Origin: Xylanivirga thermophila | GTDB lineage: Bacteria > Bacillota > Clostridia > Caldicoprobacterales > Xylanivirgaceae | NCBI RefSeq assembly: GCF_004138105.1 | Contig: NZ_RXHQ01000027.1 | Coordinates: forward strand, 1 to 37,982 | Length of the DNA stretch: 37,982 bases | Direction of reading: 5' to 3' | Shown: positions 29,108 to 37,982 of the stretch, piece by piece | Numbering within the stretch: position 1 is the first letter of the stretch | How the letters are laid out: each line of letters opens with the position of its first letter | The notes under the pieces: model-generated | Told to the model about the DNA's origin: nothing | The model's input: only the letters and a program-made list of their open reading frames with translations | Databases searched by the model: none | Program-made: the position numbers and the translations under genes

Positions 29108-29476
29108 TTAAAACTCTAATCCAGCTTGACGTGCACCATCAGCTACTGCCTTTATACGACCATGATATATATAACCGCCCCTATCAAATACCACCTTGGA
29201 AATCTGTTTGTCCAAAGCCCTTTGAGCAGCTAACTGGCCGACAAGGGTAGCAGCTTCTGTCTTAGTCTTATCTGCTATTTTACCTTTCAACTCAGGGTCG
29301 ATTGTGGAAGCAGATACCAGGGTCCGACCGGTCACATCATCTATTATTTGAACATATATATGTTTATCACTCTTAAAAACATTAAAACGGGGTCTCTCTG
29401 CAGTACCAGATAATTTTTGACGTACACGGGCGTGCCTTTTTTGTCTCGCTTCATTTTTACTTGTTTTTAATATCAC
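29108..29476 (-). CDS. rplR: 50S ribosomal protein L18
   Basis: A 122-residue 5S rRNA-binding protein. It shows [26 protein letters not shown], the HIYVQIIDD segment and [28 protein letters not shown]. It has normal length and position between rplF and rpsE. Confidence 0.97.
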   Translation of the reverse strand: MILKTSKNEARQKRHARVRQKLSGTAERPRFNVFKSDKHIYVQIIDDVTGRTLVSASTIDPELKGKIADKTKTEAATLVGQLAAQRALDKQISKVVFDRGGYIYHGRIKAVADGARQAGLEF

Positions 29477-29494
29477 CCTGTATCACTCCTTCCT

Positions 29495-30037
29495 TTATTT
29501 CTTACCAGTTTTACCTTCTTTACGAATAATACGCTCATTTTCGTATTTTATACCCTTGCCTTTATATGGCTCCGGTGGTCTTGTACTACGTATTTGGGCT
29601 GCTACAGCTCCTACCTTTTGCTTATCAATCCCATTAATTGTGATTTTGTTAGGCGCTGGAACTTCAAAAACAATGCCACCATCTTCTTCTATTTCAATAG
29701 GATGGGAATACCCTACATTTAGTACAAGCTTCTTGCCTTGTTTTTGTGCCCTATAACCCACGCCATTTATCTCCAAATTCTTGGAAAATCCTTTTGTCAC
29801 CCCTTCAACCATATTGGCTATAAGAGTACGACTCAGGCCATGCAATGACTTATGCTCTTTGGCCTCGCTGGGTCTTTTAACTTCTATAACATTATCTTTG
29901 ATTATTATTTGCATATCTTTATGAATTTTTTGTGTTAGCTCACCTTTTGGGCCTTTTACAACAACTGTATTATCTTCATTTACAACTGCGCTTACGCCCT
30001 TAGGTAACTCTATAGGTAAATTTCCTATTCGCGACAT
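29495..30037 (-). CDS. rplF: 50S ribosomal protein L6
   Basis: A 180-residue protein near the factor-binding site. It begins [15 protein letters not shown] and ends with [28 protein letters not shown]. The start is taken at ATG 30037; a GTG two codons upstream is possible but lies closer to the ribosome binding region. It follows rpsH after about 40 bases, a little wider than neighbouring gaps. Confidence 0.96.
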   Translation of the reverse strand: MSRIGNLPIELPKGVSAVVNEDNTVVVKGPKGELTQKIHKDMQIIIKDNVIEVKRPSEAKEHKSLHGLSRTLIANMVEGVTKGFSKNLEINGVGYRAQKQGKKLVLNVGYSHPIEIEEDGGIVFEVPAPNKITINGIDKQKVGAVAAQIRSTRPPEPYKGKGIKYENERIIRKEGKTGKK

Positions 30038-30077
30038 ATTCACACCGCCTTCCTTTTCAAGATGTTAAGTGTACACC

Positions 30078-30476
30078 TTACCAAATATAACATAAAACTT
30101 CGCCGCCAACGCCTTCTTGACGAGCCTTTTTATCGGTCATTACACCTTTCGATGTAGATAATATTGCAATACCTAGTCCTCCTAAAACTTTGGGTATCTC
30201 ATCTTTTCTAGCATATACCCTAAGTCCTGGTTTACTAATCCTTTTAAGACCTGATATTACCCTTTCATTATTAGGTCCATATTTTAAGTTTAACCTTAAA
30301 ATACCCTGTTTCTTATCATCTATCTCAGTAAAGCCATTTATATAGCCTTCTTCTGCTAAAATGGTGGCAATAGCTCTTTTCTCATTCGAAGCCGGAACAT
30401 CAACCGTTTCATGCTTTACCACCAGCGCATTTCTGATACGTGTCAACATATCAGCAATGGGATCGGTCATAGACAT
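30078..30476 (-). CDS. rpsH: 30S ribosomal protein S8
   Basis: A 132-residue assembly protein that in some bacteria represses the spc operon. It shows [26 protein letters not shown] and the end [31 protein letters not shown]. Full length; GGAGG lies before ATG 30476. Confidence 0.97.
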   Translation of the reverse strand: MSMTDPIADMLTRIRNALVVKHETVDVPASNEKRAIATILAEEGYINGFTEIDDKKQGILRLNLKYGPNNERVISGLKRISKPGLRVYARKDEIPKVLGGLGIAILSTSKGVMTDKKARQEGVGGEVLCYIW

Positions 30477-30503
30477 ATTCTTTACCTCCTTCCAGCTCTC
30501 CTA

Positions 30504-30689
30504 TTACCAGCTTGCCTTCTTGACGCCTGGGATTTGACCTTTATATGCTAATTCTCTAAAGCATATACGGCATATACCATATTTTCTCAAATATGCATGT
30601 GGACGCCCACATATACGACATCTATTATATGCTCTAGTGGAATATTTAGGTTTTCTCTGTTGCTTTATTCTCAAAGATTTTTTAGCCAT
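30504..30689 (-). CDS. rpsZ: 30S ribosomal protein S14, type Z (zinc)
   Basis: A 61-residue short, zinc-binding form of S14, with Cys24, Cys27, Cys40 and Cys43 in RCRICGRP and GICRICFRE. This short form is usual in the Firmicutes spc operon; a zinc-free longer copy may exist elsewhere. It lies 16 bases after rplE. Confidence 0.97.
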   Translation of the reverse strand: MAKKSLRIKQQRKPKYSTRAYNRCRICGRPHAYLRKYGICRICFRELAYKGQIPGVKKASW

Positions 30690-30705
30690 TTGCTTTCCCT
30701 CCTTT

Positions 30706-31248
30706 TCAGACTTGTGCGAAAGGCATACCTAAAAGGTGGAGCAATTCAAATGCCTCTTCATCGGTTTGTGCAGTAGTAACAAATACTATATCCATGCCAC
30801 GAACCTTTTCAACCTTATCATAATCGATCTCAGGGAAAATAAGCTGTTCTTTTATGCCTAAGGAATAATTTCCCCGTCCATCAAATGATTTTACAGAAAC
30901 ACCCCTAAAATCCCTTACCCTAGGTAGCGCCACATTAAACAACTTATCTGTAAATTCATACATTCGATCGCCCCTTAGAGTAACCTTAGCACCAATTTTC
31001 ATGCCCTGTCTAACCTTAAATGCAGCAACCGACTTTTTGGCGGTAGTTATCATAGGCTTTTGGCCAGTAATGATGGTCAAATCGTTTACCGCACTCTCTA
31101 AAAATTTGGGGTTTTCCTTAGCATCGCCTACCCCCATATTGATTATTACCTTTTCTATCTTGGGTACTTGCATTACGCTCTTATATTTAAACTTTTCCAT
31201 CATTGCTGGTACAACTTGCTCTTCATATAAGTCTTTTAAACGCGGCAT
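30706..31248 (-). CDS. rplE: 50S ribosomal protein L5
   Basis: A 180-residue 5S rRNA- and P-site-tRNA-contacting protein. It shows [48 protein letters not shown] and [14 protein letters not shown]. Full length; it lies 24 bases after rplX. Confidence 0.97.
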   Translation of the reverse strand: MPRLKDLYEEQVVPAMMEKFKYKSVMQVPKIEKVIINMGVGDAKENPKFLESAVNDLTIITGQKPMITTAKKSVAAFKVRQGMKIGAKVTLRGDRMYEFTDKLFNVALPRVRDFRGVSVKSFDGRGNYSLGIKEQLIFPEIDYDKVEKVRGMDIVFVTTAQTDEEAFELLHLLGMPFAQV

Positions 31249-31272
31249 TATCGTTACCTCCCTTCAAAAGCG

Positions 31273-31608
31273 TTAGTCATTAAATATTTCTCCGCATTGT
31301 TTACAAACGCGTACTCTAGACCCGTCCTCTAATATCTTTTTAGCTATTCTGGTTTTTTTATTGCACTTATTGCATACCACCATAACCTTTGAAGCATAGA
31401 TAGGACCTTCTTGATGGATTATACCACCAGGTTGATCTATCCCCCTGGCTTTTTGATGCTTGGTAAGAATATTAACTCCTTCTACTATTACTTTGCCTTC
31501 TTTAGGTAGTACTGATAACACCTTACCTTTTTTAGCTTTATCTTTACCCGAAATAACTTCCACCGTATCGCCTTTTTTTATCTGCATCTTCTGTCTATTT
31601 TCTGCCAT
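31273..31608 (-). CDS. rplX: 50S ribosomal protein L24
   Basis: A 111-residue assembly initiator of the large subunit. A KOW motif (about residues 9-40, IKKGDTVEVISGKDKAKKGKV) is followed by the usual GGIIHQEGPIYASKVMVVC. Two CxxC pairs (Cys79/Cys82 and Cys102/Cys105) make a zinc-ribbon-like tail, a variant seen in some Firmicutes. It lies 18 bases after rplN. Confidence 0.97.
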   Translation of the reverse strand: MAENRQKMQIKKGDTVEVISGKDKAKKGKVLSVLPKEGKVIVEGVNILTKHQKARGIDQPGGIIHQEGPIYASKVMVVCNKCNKKTRIAKKILEDGSRVRVCKQCGEIFND

Positions 31609-31626
31609 CTTATAGCCACCTCCTTC

Positions 31627-31995
31627 TTAGATTACTTCGGGGGCTAAGGAAACAATTTTCATAAAATCTTTTTCCCTAAGCTCTCTAGCCACAGGTCCAA
31701 ATATACGAGTTCCTCTGGGTTGATTTGCATCATTTATAATAACGGCTGCATTATCATCAAATTTTATATAAGATCCATCGTTTCTCCTAATTCCTTGGGT
31801 CGACCTTACAACTACAGCCCTAACTATATCTCCCTTTTTAACAACACCGCCGGGCGTTGCGTCTTTAACAGAAGCAATTATAACATCTCCTATATTCCCA
31901 TACCGTCTAAAAGAACCCCCTAGAACTCTAATACACATTATCTCTTTAGCACCAGTATTATCGGCTACTTTTAAACGGGTTTGTTGCTGAACCAT
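31627..31995 (-). CDS. rplN: 50S ribosomal protein L14
   Basis: A 122-residue protein at the subunit interface. It shows [25 protein letters not shown], a [18 protein letters not shown] segment and [29 protein letters not shown]. Full length, 31 bases after rpsQ, with AAGGAGGG upstream. Confidence 0.97.
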   Translation of the reverse strand: MVQQQTRLKVADNTGAKEIMCIRVLGGSFRRYGNIGDVIIASVKDATPGGVVKKGDIVRAVVVRSTQGIRRNDGSYIKFDDNAAVIINDANQPRGTRIFGPVARELREKDFMKIVSLAPEVI

Positions 31996-32026
31996 AACAT
32001 TACCCTCCTTTCACCTATGGGACTCA

Positions 32027-32290
32027 TTACTGGGCACGTTGTATTATCTCTACTACACGCCAGTGCTTCTCTTTACTCATTGGTTTGGTTTCCATAACCT
32101 TAACCTTATCGCCAATCTGACATGAATTGTTTTCATCATGTGCCTTTAGTTTGGTAGTCCTCTTCACTATCTTGCCGTATAACTTATGCTTTACTCTGGT
32201 CTCTATAGCTACTACAATAGTTTTATCCATCTTATTGCTGACTACAGTACCTATACGTACTTTCCGATTGCCTCTTTCTTGCTGAGTCAC
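32027..32290 (-). CDS. rpsQ: 30S ribosomal protein S17
   Basis: An 87-residue primary 16S rRNA-binding protein with an OB fold. It shows [41 protein letters not shown] and the [19 protein letters not shown] segment. It follows rpmC after 22 bases. Confidence 0.97.
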   Translation of the reverse strand: MTQQERGNRKVRIGTVVSNKMDKTIVVAIETRVKHKLYGKIVKRTTKLKAHDENNSCQIGDKVKVMETKPMSKEKHWRVVEIIQRAQ

Positions 32291-32312
32291 CCGATATTCC
32301 TCCTTTCACCAC

Positions 32313-32516
32313 TTAAGCTTGAGCAGCTTTAATTTCTCTCTCACGAAGAATGGTCTTAACACGGGCAATGTCCTTCTTCACTTCACGAATCCTCATGGGA
32401 TTATCCAGCTGTCCTGTTGCCAACTGAAAGCGAAGGTTAAATAATTCTCCTTTAAGCTCAGTCAGCTTACCATCTAACTCTTCATTTGTCATATCTCTGA
32501 ATGTATTAGCTTTCAT
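32313..32516 (-). CDS. rpmC: 50S ribosomal protein L29
   Basis: A 67-residue, mostly helical protein at the exit tunnel, where SRP and trigger factor dock. It reads [20 protein letters not shown] and continues with [32 protein letters not shown]-type sequence. The start is ATG 32516; the frame extends upstream into rplP but the extra residues do not fit. It overlaps the end of rplP by 11 bases. Confidence 0.95.
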   Translation of the reverse strand: MKANTFRDMTNEELDGKLTELKGELFNLRFQLATGQLDNPMRIREVKKDIARVKTILREREIKAAQA

Positions 32517-32940
32517 TACCTTCACCACCCAATTCTTCTCTTTTAACAATCTTACATTTAACGGGCAGTTTATAGGAAGCCAGCCTTAATGCTTCTTTTG
32601 CCACATCTTCAGGTATACCCGCAATTTCGAACATTACCCTACCAGGCTTTACTACAGCAACCCAATATTCAGGAGATCCTTTTCCGCTACCCATACGGGT
32701 CTCAGCTGGTTTCTCAGTAACTGGCTTATCGGGGAATATCTTGACCCATACCTTTCCGCCTCTACGAATATACCGGGTCATAGCTATACGTGCTGCTTCA
32801 ATCTGGTTGCTTGTAATCCATGATGGCTCTAAAGCCTGCAATCCATATTCACCATAGGTAATGGTATTTCCTCTTGTGGCAACGCCCTTCATTCTTCCCC
32901 GGTGTTGCTTTCTATACTTTACCCTCTTAGGCATTAACAT
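32506..32940 (-). CDS. rplP: 50S ribosomal protein L16
   Basis: A 144-residue protein near the A site. It begins [19 protein letters not shown] and includes [22 protein letters not shown]. The start ATG 32940 matches the usual MLxPKRV beginning and has GGAGGG nine bases upstream, inside rpsC. It overlaps rpsC by 14 bases and rpmC by 11, giving tight translational coupling. Confidence 0.96.
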   Translation of the reverse strand: MLMPKRVKYRKQHRGRMKGVATRGNTITYGEYGLQALEPSWITSNQIEAARIAMTRYIRRGGKVWVKIFPDKPVTEKPAETRMGSGKGSPEYWVAVVKPGRVMFEIAGIPEDVAKEALRLASYKLPVKCKIVKREELGGEGNES

Positions 32941-33607
32941 TTTTCTTTCCTCCCTCCGCTACCGGTCTCTCTTTGGCTTTAGGAAGGACTTCTCCTTTAT
33001 ATATCCATACCTTTACACCTAATTTTCCATAGGTTGTATTGGCTTCTGCGAAACCATAATCAATATCCGCTCTTAAAGTCTGTAAAGGTATGGTACCTTC
33101 ATGGTATCCTTCACTACGTGCAATTTCAGTACCACCCAATCGACCTGAAACCATAGTCTTTATACCTTTAGCACCTTGTTTCATGGCACGTGATATAGAC
33201 TGTTTCATAGCCCGTCTAAATGATATTCTGCGTTCCAATTGTGCCGCAATATTTTCTGCTACCAATTGAGCATCTATATCAGGATTTTTTACTTCTACTA
33301 TATTTATTACCGCATTTTTATTGGTAAGTTTCTCTATATCTTTTTTAAGGCTTTCAACTCCAGAGCCGCCACGGCCTATTACTATACCAGGCTTTGCTGT
33401 GAAGATATTAACCTTTACCCTATTAGCAGCCCTCTCTATCTCTATCCTAGAGATGCCAGCATTGTATAATTTTTCTTTCAACATTTCACGCAATCTAGTA
33501 TCTTCTATCAATGTATCGGCAAAATCTTTTTTAGAAGCATACCATTTTGCATCCCAATCTTTGATTACACCCACTCTTAAACCATGGGGATTCACTTTTT
33601 GGCCCAC
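32927..33607 (-). CDS. rpsC: 30S ribosomal protein S3
   Basis: A 226-residue protein at the mRNA entry channel. It has the N-terminal [22 protein letters not shown], a KH domain with [15 protein letters not shown], and the C-terminal [31 protein letters not shown]-type region. Full length, 17 bases after rplV. Confidence 0.97.
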   Translation of the reverse strand: MGQKVNPHGLRVGVIKDWDAKWYASKKDFADTLIEDTRLREMLKEKLYNAGISRIEIERAANRVKVNIFTAKPGIVIGRGGSGVESLKKDIEKLTNKNAVINIVEVKNPDIDAQLVAENIAAQLERRISFRRAMKQSISRAMKQGAKGIKTMVSGRLGGTEIARSEGYHEGTIPLQTLRADIDYGFAEANTTYGKLGVKVWIYKGEVLPKAKERPVAEGGKKNVNA

Positions 33608-33624
33608 TTACCTATCCCTCCTTA

Positions 33625-34011
33625 TTATTGCAATTCATCAAGCACAACAGTTATGTGACTAGTTCTTTTCCGAATCCTAGCCGCTCTCCCCATTGCACGG
33701 GGTCTTATGCGCTTTAATGTAGGTCCTTGGTTAGCAAATATCTCTGCTACATACAAATCGTTTCTATCTAAACCCAGATTGTTCTCAGCATTAGCGATTG
33801 CCGAATTCACTAATTTGATAACCGGTTGAGAAGCTGCTTTGGGGGTATTTTGCAATATGGCCAGTGCTTCGTCCACTCTCTTACCCCTTATAAGATCAAT
33901 TACAATTTTGACCTTTCTGGGTGAAATACGGACGTATTTAGCAGTGGCAGTGGGACGCTTGTCTTTATTCTCCCTCCGGGCCTTTGCTTTTTCTTTGATC
34001 CTTGTTGCCAC
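33625..34011 (-). CDS. rplV: 50S ribosomal protein L22
   Basis: A 128-residue protein lining the exit tunnel. The core [20 protein letters not shown] and [29 protein letters not shown] are standard. It carries a basic N-terminal extension of about 20 residues ([20 protein letters not shown]) compared with the common 110-residue form. The ATG 34011 has GGAAGGAGG upstream, so the extension is real. It follows rpsS after 21 bases. Confidence 0.96.
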   Translation of the reverse strand: MATRIKEKAKARRENKDKRPTATAKYVRISPRKVKIVIDLIRGKRVDEALAILQNTPKAASQPVIKLVNSAIANAENNLGLDRNDLYVAEIFANQGPTLKRIRPRAMGRAARIRKRTSHITVVLDELQ

Positions 34012-34032
34012 TTGTCTTCCTCCTTCCCAATG

Positions 34033-34317
34033 CTACTTAAGTGCAGTAGACTTTTCACTACTTCCGCTATGGCCTCTAAATGTCCTAGTAGGAGCAAATT
34101 CGCCTAATTTATGCCCTACCATATCTTCTGTTATATATACAGGAACATGCTTCCTGCCGTCGTGGACAGCGATCGTATGTCCTACCATCTCTGGACTAAT
34201 AGTCGAGGCTCTGGACCAAGTCTTTATTACTGTCTTTTTATTAGTTTCATTAAGTTGTCTAATCTTTTTTATTAGGCTTTCTTCAATAAAAGGTCCTTTT
34301 TTGACTGAACGGCTCAC
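34033..34317 (-). CDS. rpsS: 30S ribosomal protein S19
   Basis: A 94-residue head protein. It shows [39 protein letters not shown] and [16 protein letters not shown]. Full length; GGAGGC lies before the ATG. It follows rplB after 36 bases. Confidence 0.97.
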   Translation of the reverse strand: MSRSVKKGPFIEESLIKKIRQLNETNKKTVIKTWSRASTISPEMVGHTIAVHDGRKHVPVYITEDMVGHKLGEFAPTRTFRGHSGSSEKSTALK

Positions 34318-34353
34318 AAATAATGCCTCCTTTCAAACACTGTCTACCTAGAG

Positions 34354-35181
34354 TTAAGCCCTACGCTTAACAATGTATTTATCGCTCTCTTTATTCTTTT
34401 TACGAGTCTTGTAACCCAAAGTAGGTTTACCCCAAGGTGTAACAGGAGAGGGCATTCCAATAGGCGCACGACCTTCACCACCACCATGTGGGTGATCTAC
34501 AGGGTTCATAACAGAACCACGTACACCAGGTCTTATACCCATATGACGTTTTCGTCCTGCTTTACCAATGGATATATTCTCATGTTCTACATTACCTACC
34601 TGCCCAATTGTTGCTTTACACTCAAGTCTTACCATTCTCACTTCACCTGAAGGTAAACGTATCTGTCCGTAATTACCTTCCTTAGCCATAAGTTGGGCAG
34701 AACTACCGGCGGATCTTACTAATTGTCCACCATTTCCTGCATACAACTCAACATTATGAATGATAGTACCAACTGGTATATTCTTAAGAGGCAATGCATT
34801 GCCTACCTTTATATCAGCATCTTCACCAGATACTATAGTATCCCCTACCTTTATTCCGTTAGGAGCTATAATATATCTTTTCTCACCATCAGCATAATTT
34901 AATAAAGCAATATATGCGCTCCTGTTTGGATCATATTCTATAGCAGATACTTTAGCCGGAATACCATCCTTGTCCCGTTTAAAATCTATTATTCTGTATT
35001 TTCTTTTTACTCCGCCACCTCTATGGCGAACAGTTATATGACCGTGTGCATTCCTACCTCCAGTGTTCTTCAGAGTAACTACCAATGATTTCTCTGGAGC
35101 TTTTTTGGTCACTTCTTCAAAAGTAGAAACCGTCATATGACGTCTGCCAGGAGAGGTAGGTTTATAGGTTTTTACAGCCAT
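34354..35181 (-). CDS. rplB: 50S ribosomal protein L2
   Basis: A 275-residue protein next to the peptidyl transferase centre. It shows [37 protein letters not shown] and the most conserved part, [18 protein letters not shown], with its key histidine. The end [17 protein letters not shown] is typical. Full length, 21 bases after rplW. Confidence 0.98.
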   Translation of the reverse strand: MAVKTYKPTSPGRRHMTVSTFEEVTKKAPEKSLVVTLKNTGGRNAHGHITVRHRGGGVKRKYRIIDFKRDKDGIPAKVSAIEYDPNRSAYIALLNYADGEKRYIIAPNGIKVGDTIVSGEDADIKVGNALPLKNIPVGTIIHNVELYAGNGGQLVRSAGSSAQLMAKEGNYGQIRLPSGEVRMVRLECKATIGQVGNVEHENISIGKAGRKRHMGIRPGVRGSVMNPVDHPHGGGEGRAPIGMPSPVTPWGKPTLGYKTRKKNKESDKYIVKRRA

Positions 35182-35202
35182 TTGTATAATCCCTCCTCCT
35201 TA

Positions 35203-35496
35203 TTATGCCATTCCTTCGAAGAATTCAATACCTTTACTATCAGGCGTCAATCGTACAATGGCTTTCTTATATGATGGCCTTCTGCCAACGTGTACTCCAA
35301 GTCTTTTTAATTTACCCACCTGACGAATGGTATTAACGCTTTGTACTTTCACATCAAAAATTTGTTCTACAGCCCATTTAATCTCGGTTTTATTAGCTTT
35401 AATATCTACTAAAAAGGTATATTTCCCATCTGCCAGCTGATCATAACTCTTCTCTGTCAATACTGGTCTTATAATAATATCTTGAGGGCTTTTCAT
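35203..35496 (-). CDS. rplW: 50S ribosomal protein L23
   Basis: A 97-residue exit-tunnel protein that docks trigger factor and SRP. It shows [21 protein letters not shown] and a [24 protein letters not shown] segment. Its ATG shares one base with the rplD stop codon (TAATG), so translation is coupled. Confidence 0.97.
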   Translation of the reverse strand: MKSPQDIIIRPVLTEKSYDQLADGKYTFLVDIKANKTEIKWAVEQIFDVKVQSVNTIRQVGKLKRLGVHVGRRPSYKKAIVRLTPDSKGIEFFEGMA

Positions 35497-36119
35497 TATG
35501 CGTACACCTCCTCTACCTGGCGAACAGCATCTTGCGTAATGATAAACTTATCATAATTCAATATATCAAGAACATTTATGGTGTTAACAAATGCCAACTT
35601 AATACCAGGAATGTTACGCACCGCTCTTTCTATATTTTCATTTTTACCATTTATAACTAACAATGCCTTTTTATCTACATTCAAATTTTTAAGAACATTA
35701 GCCATTTGCTTTGTCTTTGCCTCAGATAGTTCTAAGGAATCCAATACAACTATTTGATCCTCAACTACCTTGGATGATAGAGCACTTTTTAATGCTGATC
35801 TTCTCATTTTTTTAGGCAATGTATAACTGTAATCTCTCGGCTTTGGTGCAAAAACCACGCCACCTTTGATCCATATGGGTGAGCGAATACTACCATGTCT
35901 TGCACGCCCTGTGCCTTTCTGTCTCCATGGTTTTGCTCCGCCTCCCCTTACTTCTGATCTGGTCAAGGCAGATTGTGTCCCCTGTCTTTTATTAGCTAAT
36001 TGCATTTTTACTACCTGATGTAAAAGCTCTTTATTTATCTCTGCTCCAAACACTTCATCAGTTAATTCAATATCTCCTGCTACACTACCATCCATATGAT
36101 ATAAAGCTACTTTAGGCAT
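35496..36119 (-). CDS. rplD: 50S ribosomal protein L4
   Basis: A 207-residue protein with a tunnel loop, and in some bacteria the repressor of the S10 operon. It shows [38 protein letters not shown]-type loop sequence and [13 protein letters not shown]. The start is ATG 36119 ([11 protein letters not shown]) with AAGGAGG eight bases upstream; the longer frame from 36143 contains that site itself. It follows rplC after 30 bases. Confidence 0.96.
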   Translation of the reverse strand: MPKVALYHMDGSVAGDIELTDEVFGAEINKELLHQVVKMQLANKRQGTQSALTRSEVRGGGAKPWRQKGTGRARHGSIRSPIWIKGGVVFAPKPRDYSYTLPKKMRRSALKSALSSKVVEDQIVVLDSLELSEAKTKQMANVLKNLNVDKKALLVINGKNENIERAVRNIPGIKLAFVNTINVLDILNYDKFIITQDAVRQVEEVYA

Positions 36120-36149
36120 ATTTTTCTCCTCCTTTCCATGCATCCTCTA

Positions 36150-36779
36150 CTATCTCTTAACCGTTTCTTTTATATATAGTAAGCTGCCCTTTACGCCAGG
36201 TACTGAACCCTTTACCAACATTAAGTTCTTATCTGGATATATTTTTACCACTTCCAAATTTTGAATGGTAACTTTTTCGTTTCCTAAACGTCCAGGCATT
36301 TTTTTAGTCTTAAATACTCTAGATGGGTAACTAGCGGCACTCTTTGCACCTACTCTTCTATGATATTTAGAACCATGAGCCATAGGTCCTCTATGTGCAT
36401 TCCATTTCTTAATTACACCAGCATATCCTTTACCTATGCTTCTGCCAGTTACATCTATTTTATCGCCTTCGGCGAATAAATCTACTTTTATTTCACTACC
36501 TACTTGGTAATCTTTTGTATCTTCAAGTCTTAATTCTCTAAGATAGCGTTTATATGGTACATTTGCTTTTTCAAAATGACCCTTCACTGGCTTGTTTACT
36601 AGCTTTTCCCTTATATCGTCAAAGCCTACCTGCAACGCTTTATAGCCATCTTTATCCTCTGTCTTTACTTGAGTAACTACACAAGGACCAGCTTCTACAA
36701 CTGTTACAGGTATTACAGTACCATCTTCAGCGAAGACATGGGTCATTCCAAGCTTTTTGCCCAGAATCGCCTTCTTCAT
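36150..36779 (-). CDS. rplC: 50S ribosomal protein L3
   Basis: A 209-residue early-assembly protein reaching the peptidyl transferase centre. It shows [40 protein letters not shown] and [20 protein letters not shown]. Full length, 16 bases after rpsJ, with GGAGG before the ATG. Confidence 0.97.
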   Translation of the reverse strand: MKKAILGKKLGMTHVFAEDGTVIPVTVVEAGPCVVTQVKTEDKDGYKALQVGFDDIREKLVNKPVKGHFEKANVPYKRYLRELRLEDTKDYQVGSEIKVDLFAEGDKIDVTGRSIGKGYAGVIKKWNAHRGPMAHGSKYHRRVGAKSAASYPSRVFKTKKMPGRLGNEKVTIQNLEVVKIYPDKNLMLVKGSVPGVKGSLLYIKETVKR

Positions 36780-36795
36780 CGTTCCAACCTCCGTT

Positions 36796-37104
36796 CTATA
36801 GTTTTATTTCAATATCTACTCCTGCTGGAAGATCTAATCTCATCAGCGAATCAACAGTTTTCGATGTAGGACTTAGAATATCGATCAAACGTTTATGCGT
36901 TCTCATTTCAAACTGTTCACGAGCATCCTTATATTTGTGCGGAGCGCGCAAAATAGTAACTACTTCCTTCTCTGTAGGCAACGGAATAGGGCCAGATACC
37001 TTAGCACCAGTTCTTTTTGCAGTTTCTACTATTTTTGCAGCTGATTGATCTATGAGCGTATGATCGTATGCCTTTAATTTAATTCTTATTTTTTGATTGG
37101 CCAT
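36796..37104 (-). CDS. rpsJ: 30S ribosomal protein S10
   Basis: A 102-residue protein, also the NusE factor of transcription antitermination. It reads [20 protein letters not shown] and has [29 protein letters not shown]-type sequence. The start is ATG 37104 with AAGGAGGG upstream; the frame extends 54 bases into the leader without family resemblance. It is the first gene of the S10 operon. Confidence 0.96.
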   Translation of the reverse strand: MANQKIRIKLKAYDHTLIDQSAAKIVETAKRTGAKVSGPIPLPTEKEVVTILRAPHKYKDAREQFEMRTHKRLIDILSPTSKTVDSLMRLDLPAGVDIEIKL

Positions 37105-37128
37105 GTTTTCCCTCCTTACTTTATAAAA

Positions 37129-37310
37129 GCATTCCTTTGAATGCAATAGGGCAATCAACCAATCCTGTATACACTTAGCCGCGTGTGCCGCAATAATATT
37201 TTTTTGCGACTCTAAACTCAGGATTATAGTCGCCCGATTGATAACGGACTTAGTCCGTAAAAATTCCCCAGGCCTGTGCCCGGCAACCTTTTACATCATC
37301 CCATTAAAAA
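37129..37310 (-). promoter_or_regulatory. Structured 5' leader of the S10 operon
   Basis: The leader can form several hairpins: ACGGAC-TTA-GTCCGT (37244..37258), GCGACT/AGTCGC with further pairing (37206..37233), and GCATTC-CTTT-GAATGC (37129..37144) just upstream of the rpsJ ribosome binding site. A G/C-rich segment also lies at about 37269..37290. Structured S10 leaders are known in Clostridia and are thought to bind a ribosomal protein; whether this matches was not tested. Confidence 0.5.
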
Positions 37311-37329
37311 CAAAAAACACAACTCTTAT

Positions 37330-37358
37330 AGTTTATAATAAAACTATAAATAAAGCAA
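37330..37358 (-). promoter_or_regulatory. Candidate promoter of the S10 operon
   Basis: Minus-strand TTGCTT (37353..37358), a 17-base spacer and TAAACT (37330..37335) lie just downstream of the tuf hairpin. Both boxes are imperfect, so this is a tentative call. Confidence 0.35.
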
Positions 37359-37378
37359 GTATTTTTATTATAAATGCG

Positions 37379-37409
37379 CATCCTTCAGATATAAAATATC
37401 TGAAGGATG
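37379..37409 (-). terminator. Hairpin after tuf
   Basis: A perfect 14-pair stem with an AAA loop on the plus strand (37379..37392 and 37396..37409) lies 7 bases after the tuf stop. The following minus-strand sequence, CGCATTTATAATAAAAA, is only moderately T-rich, so it may end transcription partially or act as an RNA 3'-end stabiliser. Confidence 0.65.
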
Positions 37410-37416
37410 ACATAAA

Positions 37417-37982
37417 TTATTCTATAATGCTAGCAACTACACCTGCACCTACTGTTCTTCCACCTTCACGTATAGCAAATCTTAGTCCTTCTTCTATTGC
37501 TATTGGAGTTATTAATTTTACTGTCATGGTAATATTATCTCCTGGCATTACCATCTCTACTCCCTCAGGTAGGTCAATTACTCCTGTTACGTCTGTTGTT
37601 CTCAAATAAAACTGGGGTCTGTATCCATTGAAGAATGGGGTATGTCTTCCTCCCTCTTCCTTGGTTAATACATATACCTCTGCCTTAAAGTGGGTATGAG
37701 GATGTATACTACCTGGCTTTGCAAGTACCTGACCTCTCTCTATGTCTTCTCTCTGTACACCACGTAGTAGTGCACCGATGTTATCACCTGCAACTGCTTC
37801 ATCAAGGGTCTTTCTAAACATCTCTACACCCGTTACTACTGTCTGCTTAGGTGCTTCTGCCAAGCCTACTATCTCTACTGTATCAGATGTATGAAGCATT
37901 CCCCTCTCTACTCTACCTGTTGCAACTGTTCCACGACCTGTTATGGAGAATACGTCCTCTACTGGCATCAAGAAAGGTTTAT
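37417..37982 (-). CDS. tuf: Elongation factor Tu, C-terminal part
   Basis: About 187 residues, open at the window edge, so the N-terminal GTPase domain and the start lie outside. The visible part begins [23 protein letters not shown] and covers domains 2 and 3, which hold aminoacyl-tRNA. It includes the [24 protein letters not shown] and [10 protein letters not shown] segments and the end [15 protein letters not shown]. It is the last gene of the str operon, followed by a hairpin and the S10 operon. Confidence 0.97.
   Translation of the reverse strand, partial: KPFLMPVEDVFSITGRGTVATGRVERGMLHTSDTVEIVGLAEAPKQTVVTGVEMFRKTLDEAVAGDNIGALLRGVQREDIERGQVLAKPGSIHPHTHFKAEVYVLTKEEGGRHTPFFNGYRPQFYLRTTDVTGVIDLPEGVEMVMPGDNITMTVKLITPIAIEEGLRFAIREGGRTVGAGVVASIIE

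Noticed and set aside
33839-34351. 170-codon plus-strand open frame
   Set aside because: Lies opposite rplV and rpsS, which are certain; no ribosome binding site or recognisable domain.
36120-36143. Longer L4 start at 36143
   Set aside because: The extra codons are the rplD ribosome binding site itself; MPKVALY at 36119 is the fitting start.
37105-37158. Longer S10 start at 37158
   Set aside because: Extra residues come from the leader hairpin and ribosome binding site and do not match S10 proteins.

Overview
The window is a low-G+C Firmicutes chromosome, most likely a member of the Clostridia. This rests on A+T-rich DNA, strong GGAGG ribosome binding sites, the tuf / S10-spc-alpha gene order with a KOW-domain gene between map and infA, and zinc-ribbon forms of S4, S14, L24 and L36. 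No species can be named from the sequence. Nearly every gene is on the minus strand, so transcription runs from high to low coordinates.

From 37982 down to 22250 lies the translation superoperon: the 3' part of tuf, a hairpin and a structured leader, then rpsJ-rplC-rplD-rplW-rplB-rpsS-rplV-rpsC-rplP-rpmC-rpsQ-rplN-rplX-rplE-rpsZ-rpsH-rplF-rplR-rpsE-rpmD-rplO-secY-map-KOW-infA-rpmJ-rpsM-rpsK-rpsD-rpoA-rplQ. adk, usual between secY and map, is absent. RplQ carries lineage-type insertions. A long terminator follows rplQ. Then come the energy-coupling factor (ECF) vitamin/metal transporter core ecfA1-ecfA2-ecfT, and truA with its own terminator.

Between truA and rplM-rpsI (about 18.8-17.1 kb) sits a small accessory insert. 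It holds a VanZ-family membrane protein, an overlapping gene for an exported protein of unknown function, and, on the plus strand, a 46-residue hydrophobic peptide that looks like a holin-like type I toxin. The toxin gene has a good promoter, a terminator and a possible antisense RNA. rplM-rpsI then have their own strong promoter and leader.

From 16.1 kb to the left edge is an accessory island. A 0.5 kb gene-free stretch with several inverted repeats and a pair of operator-like palindromes is followed by a decayed IS30-family element (14734..15622). Next comes a complete six-gene type 1 BREX anti-phage operon, brxA-brxB-brxC-pglX-pglZ-brxL (14547..1476), closed by a terminator. Beyond it is a tyrosine recombinase gene split by a 65-bp insertion bounded by 29-bp direct repeats. 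Just upstream of that gene is a cluster of inverted and direct repeats arranged like the internal resolution site of TnpI/Tn4430-type recombinases.

The BREX locus is the main accessory system and belongs to a known class. The less expected items are the reversibly broken recombinase with its own candidate target site, and the toxin-like peptide locus.
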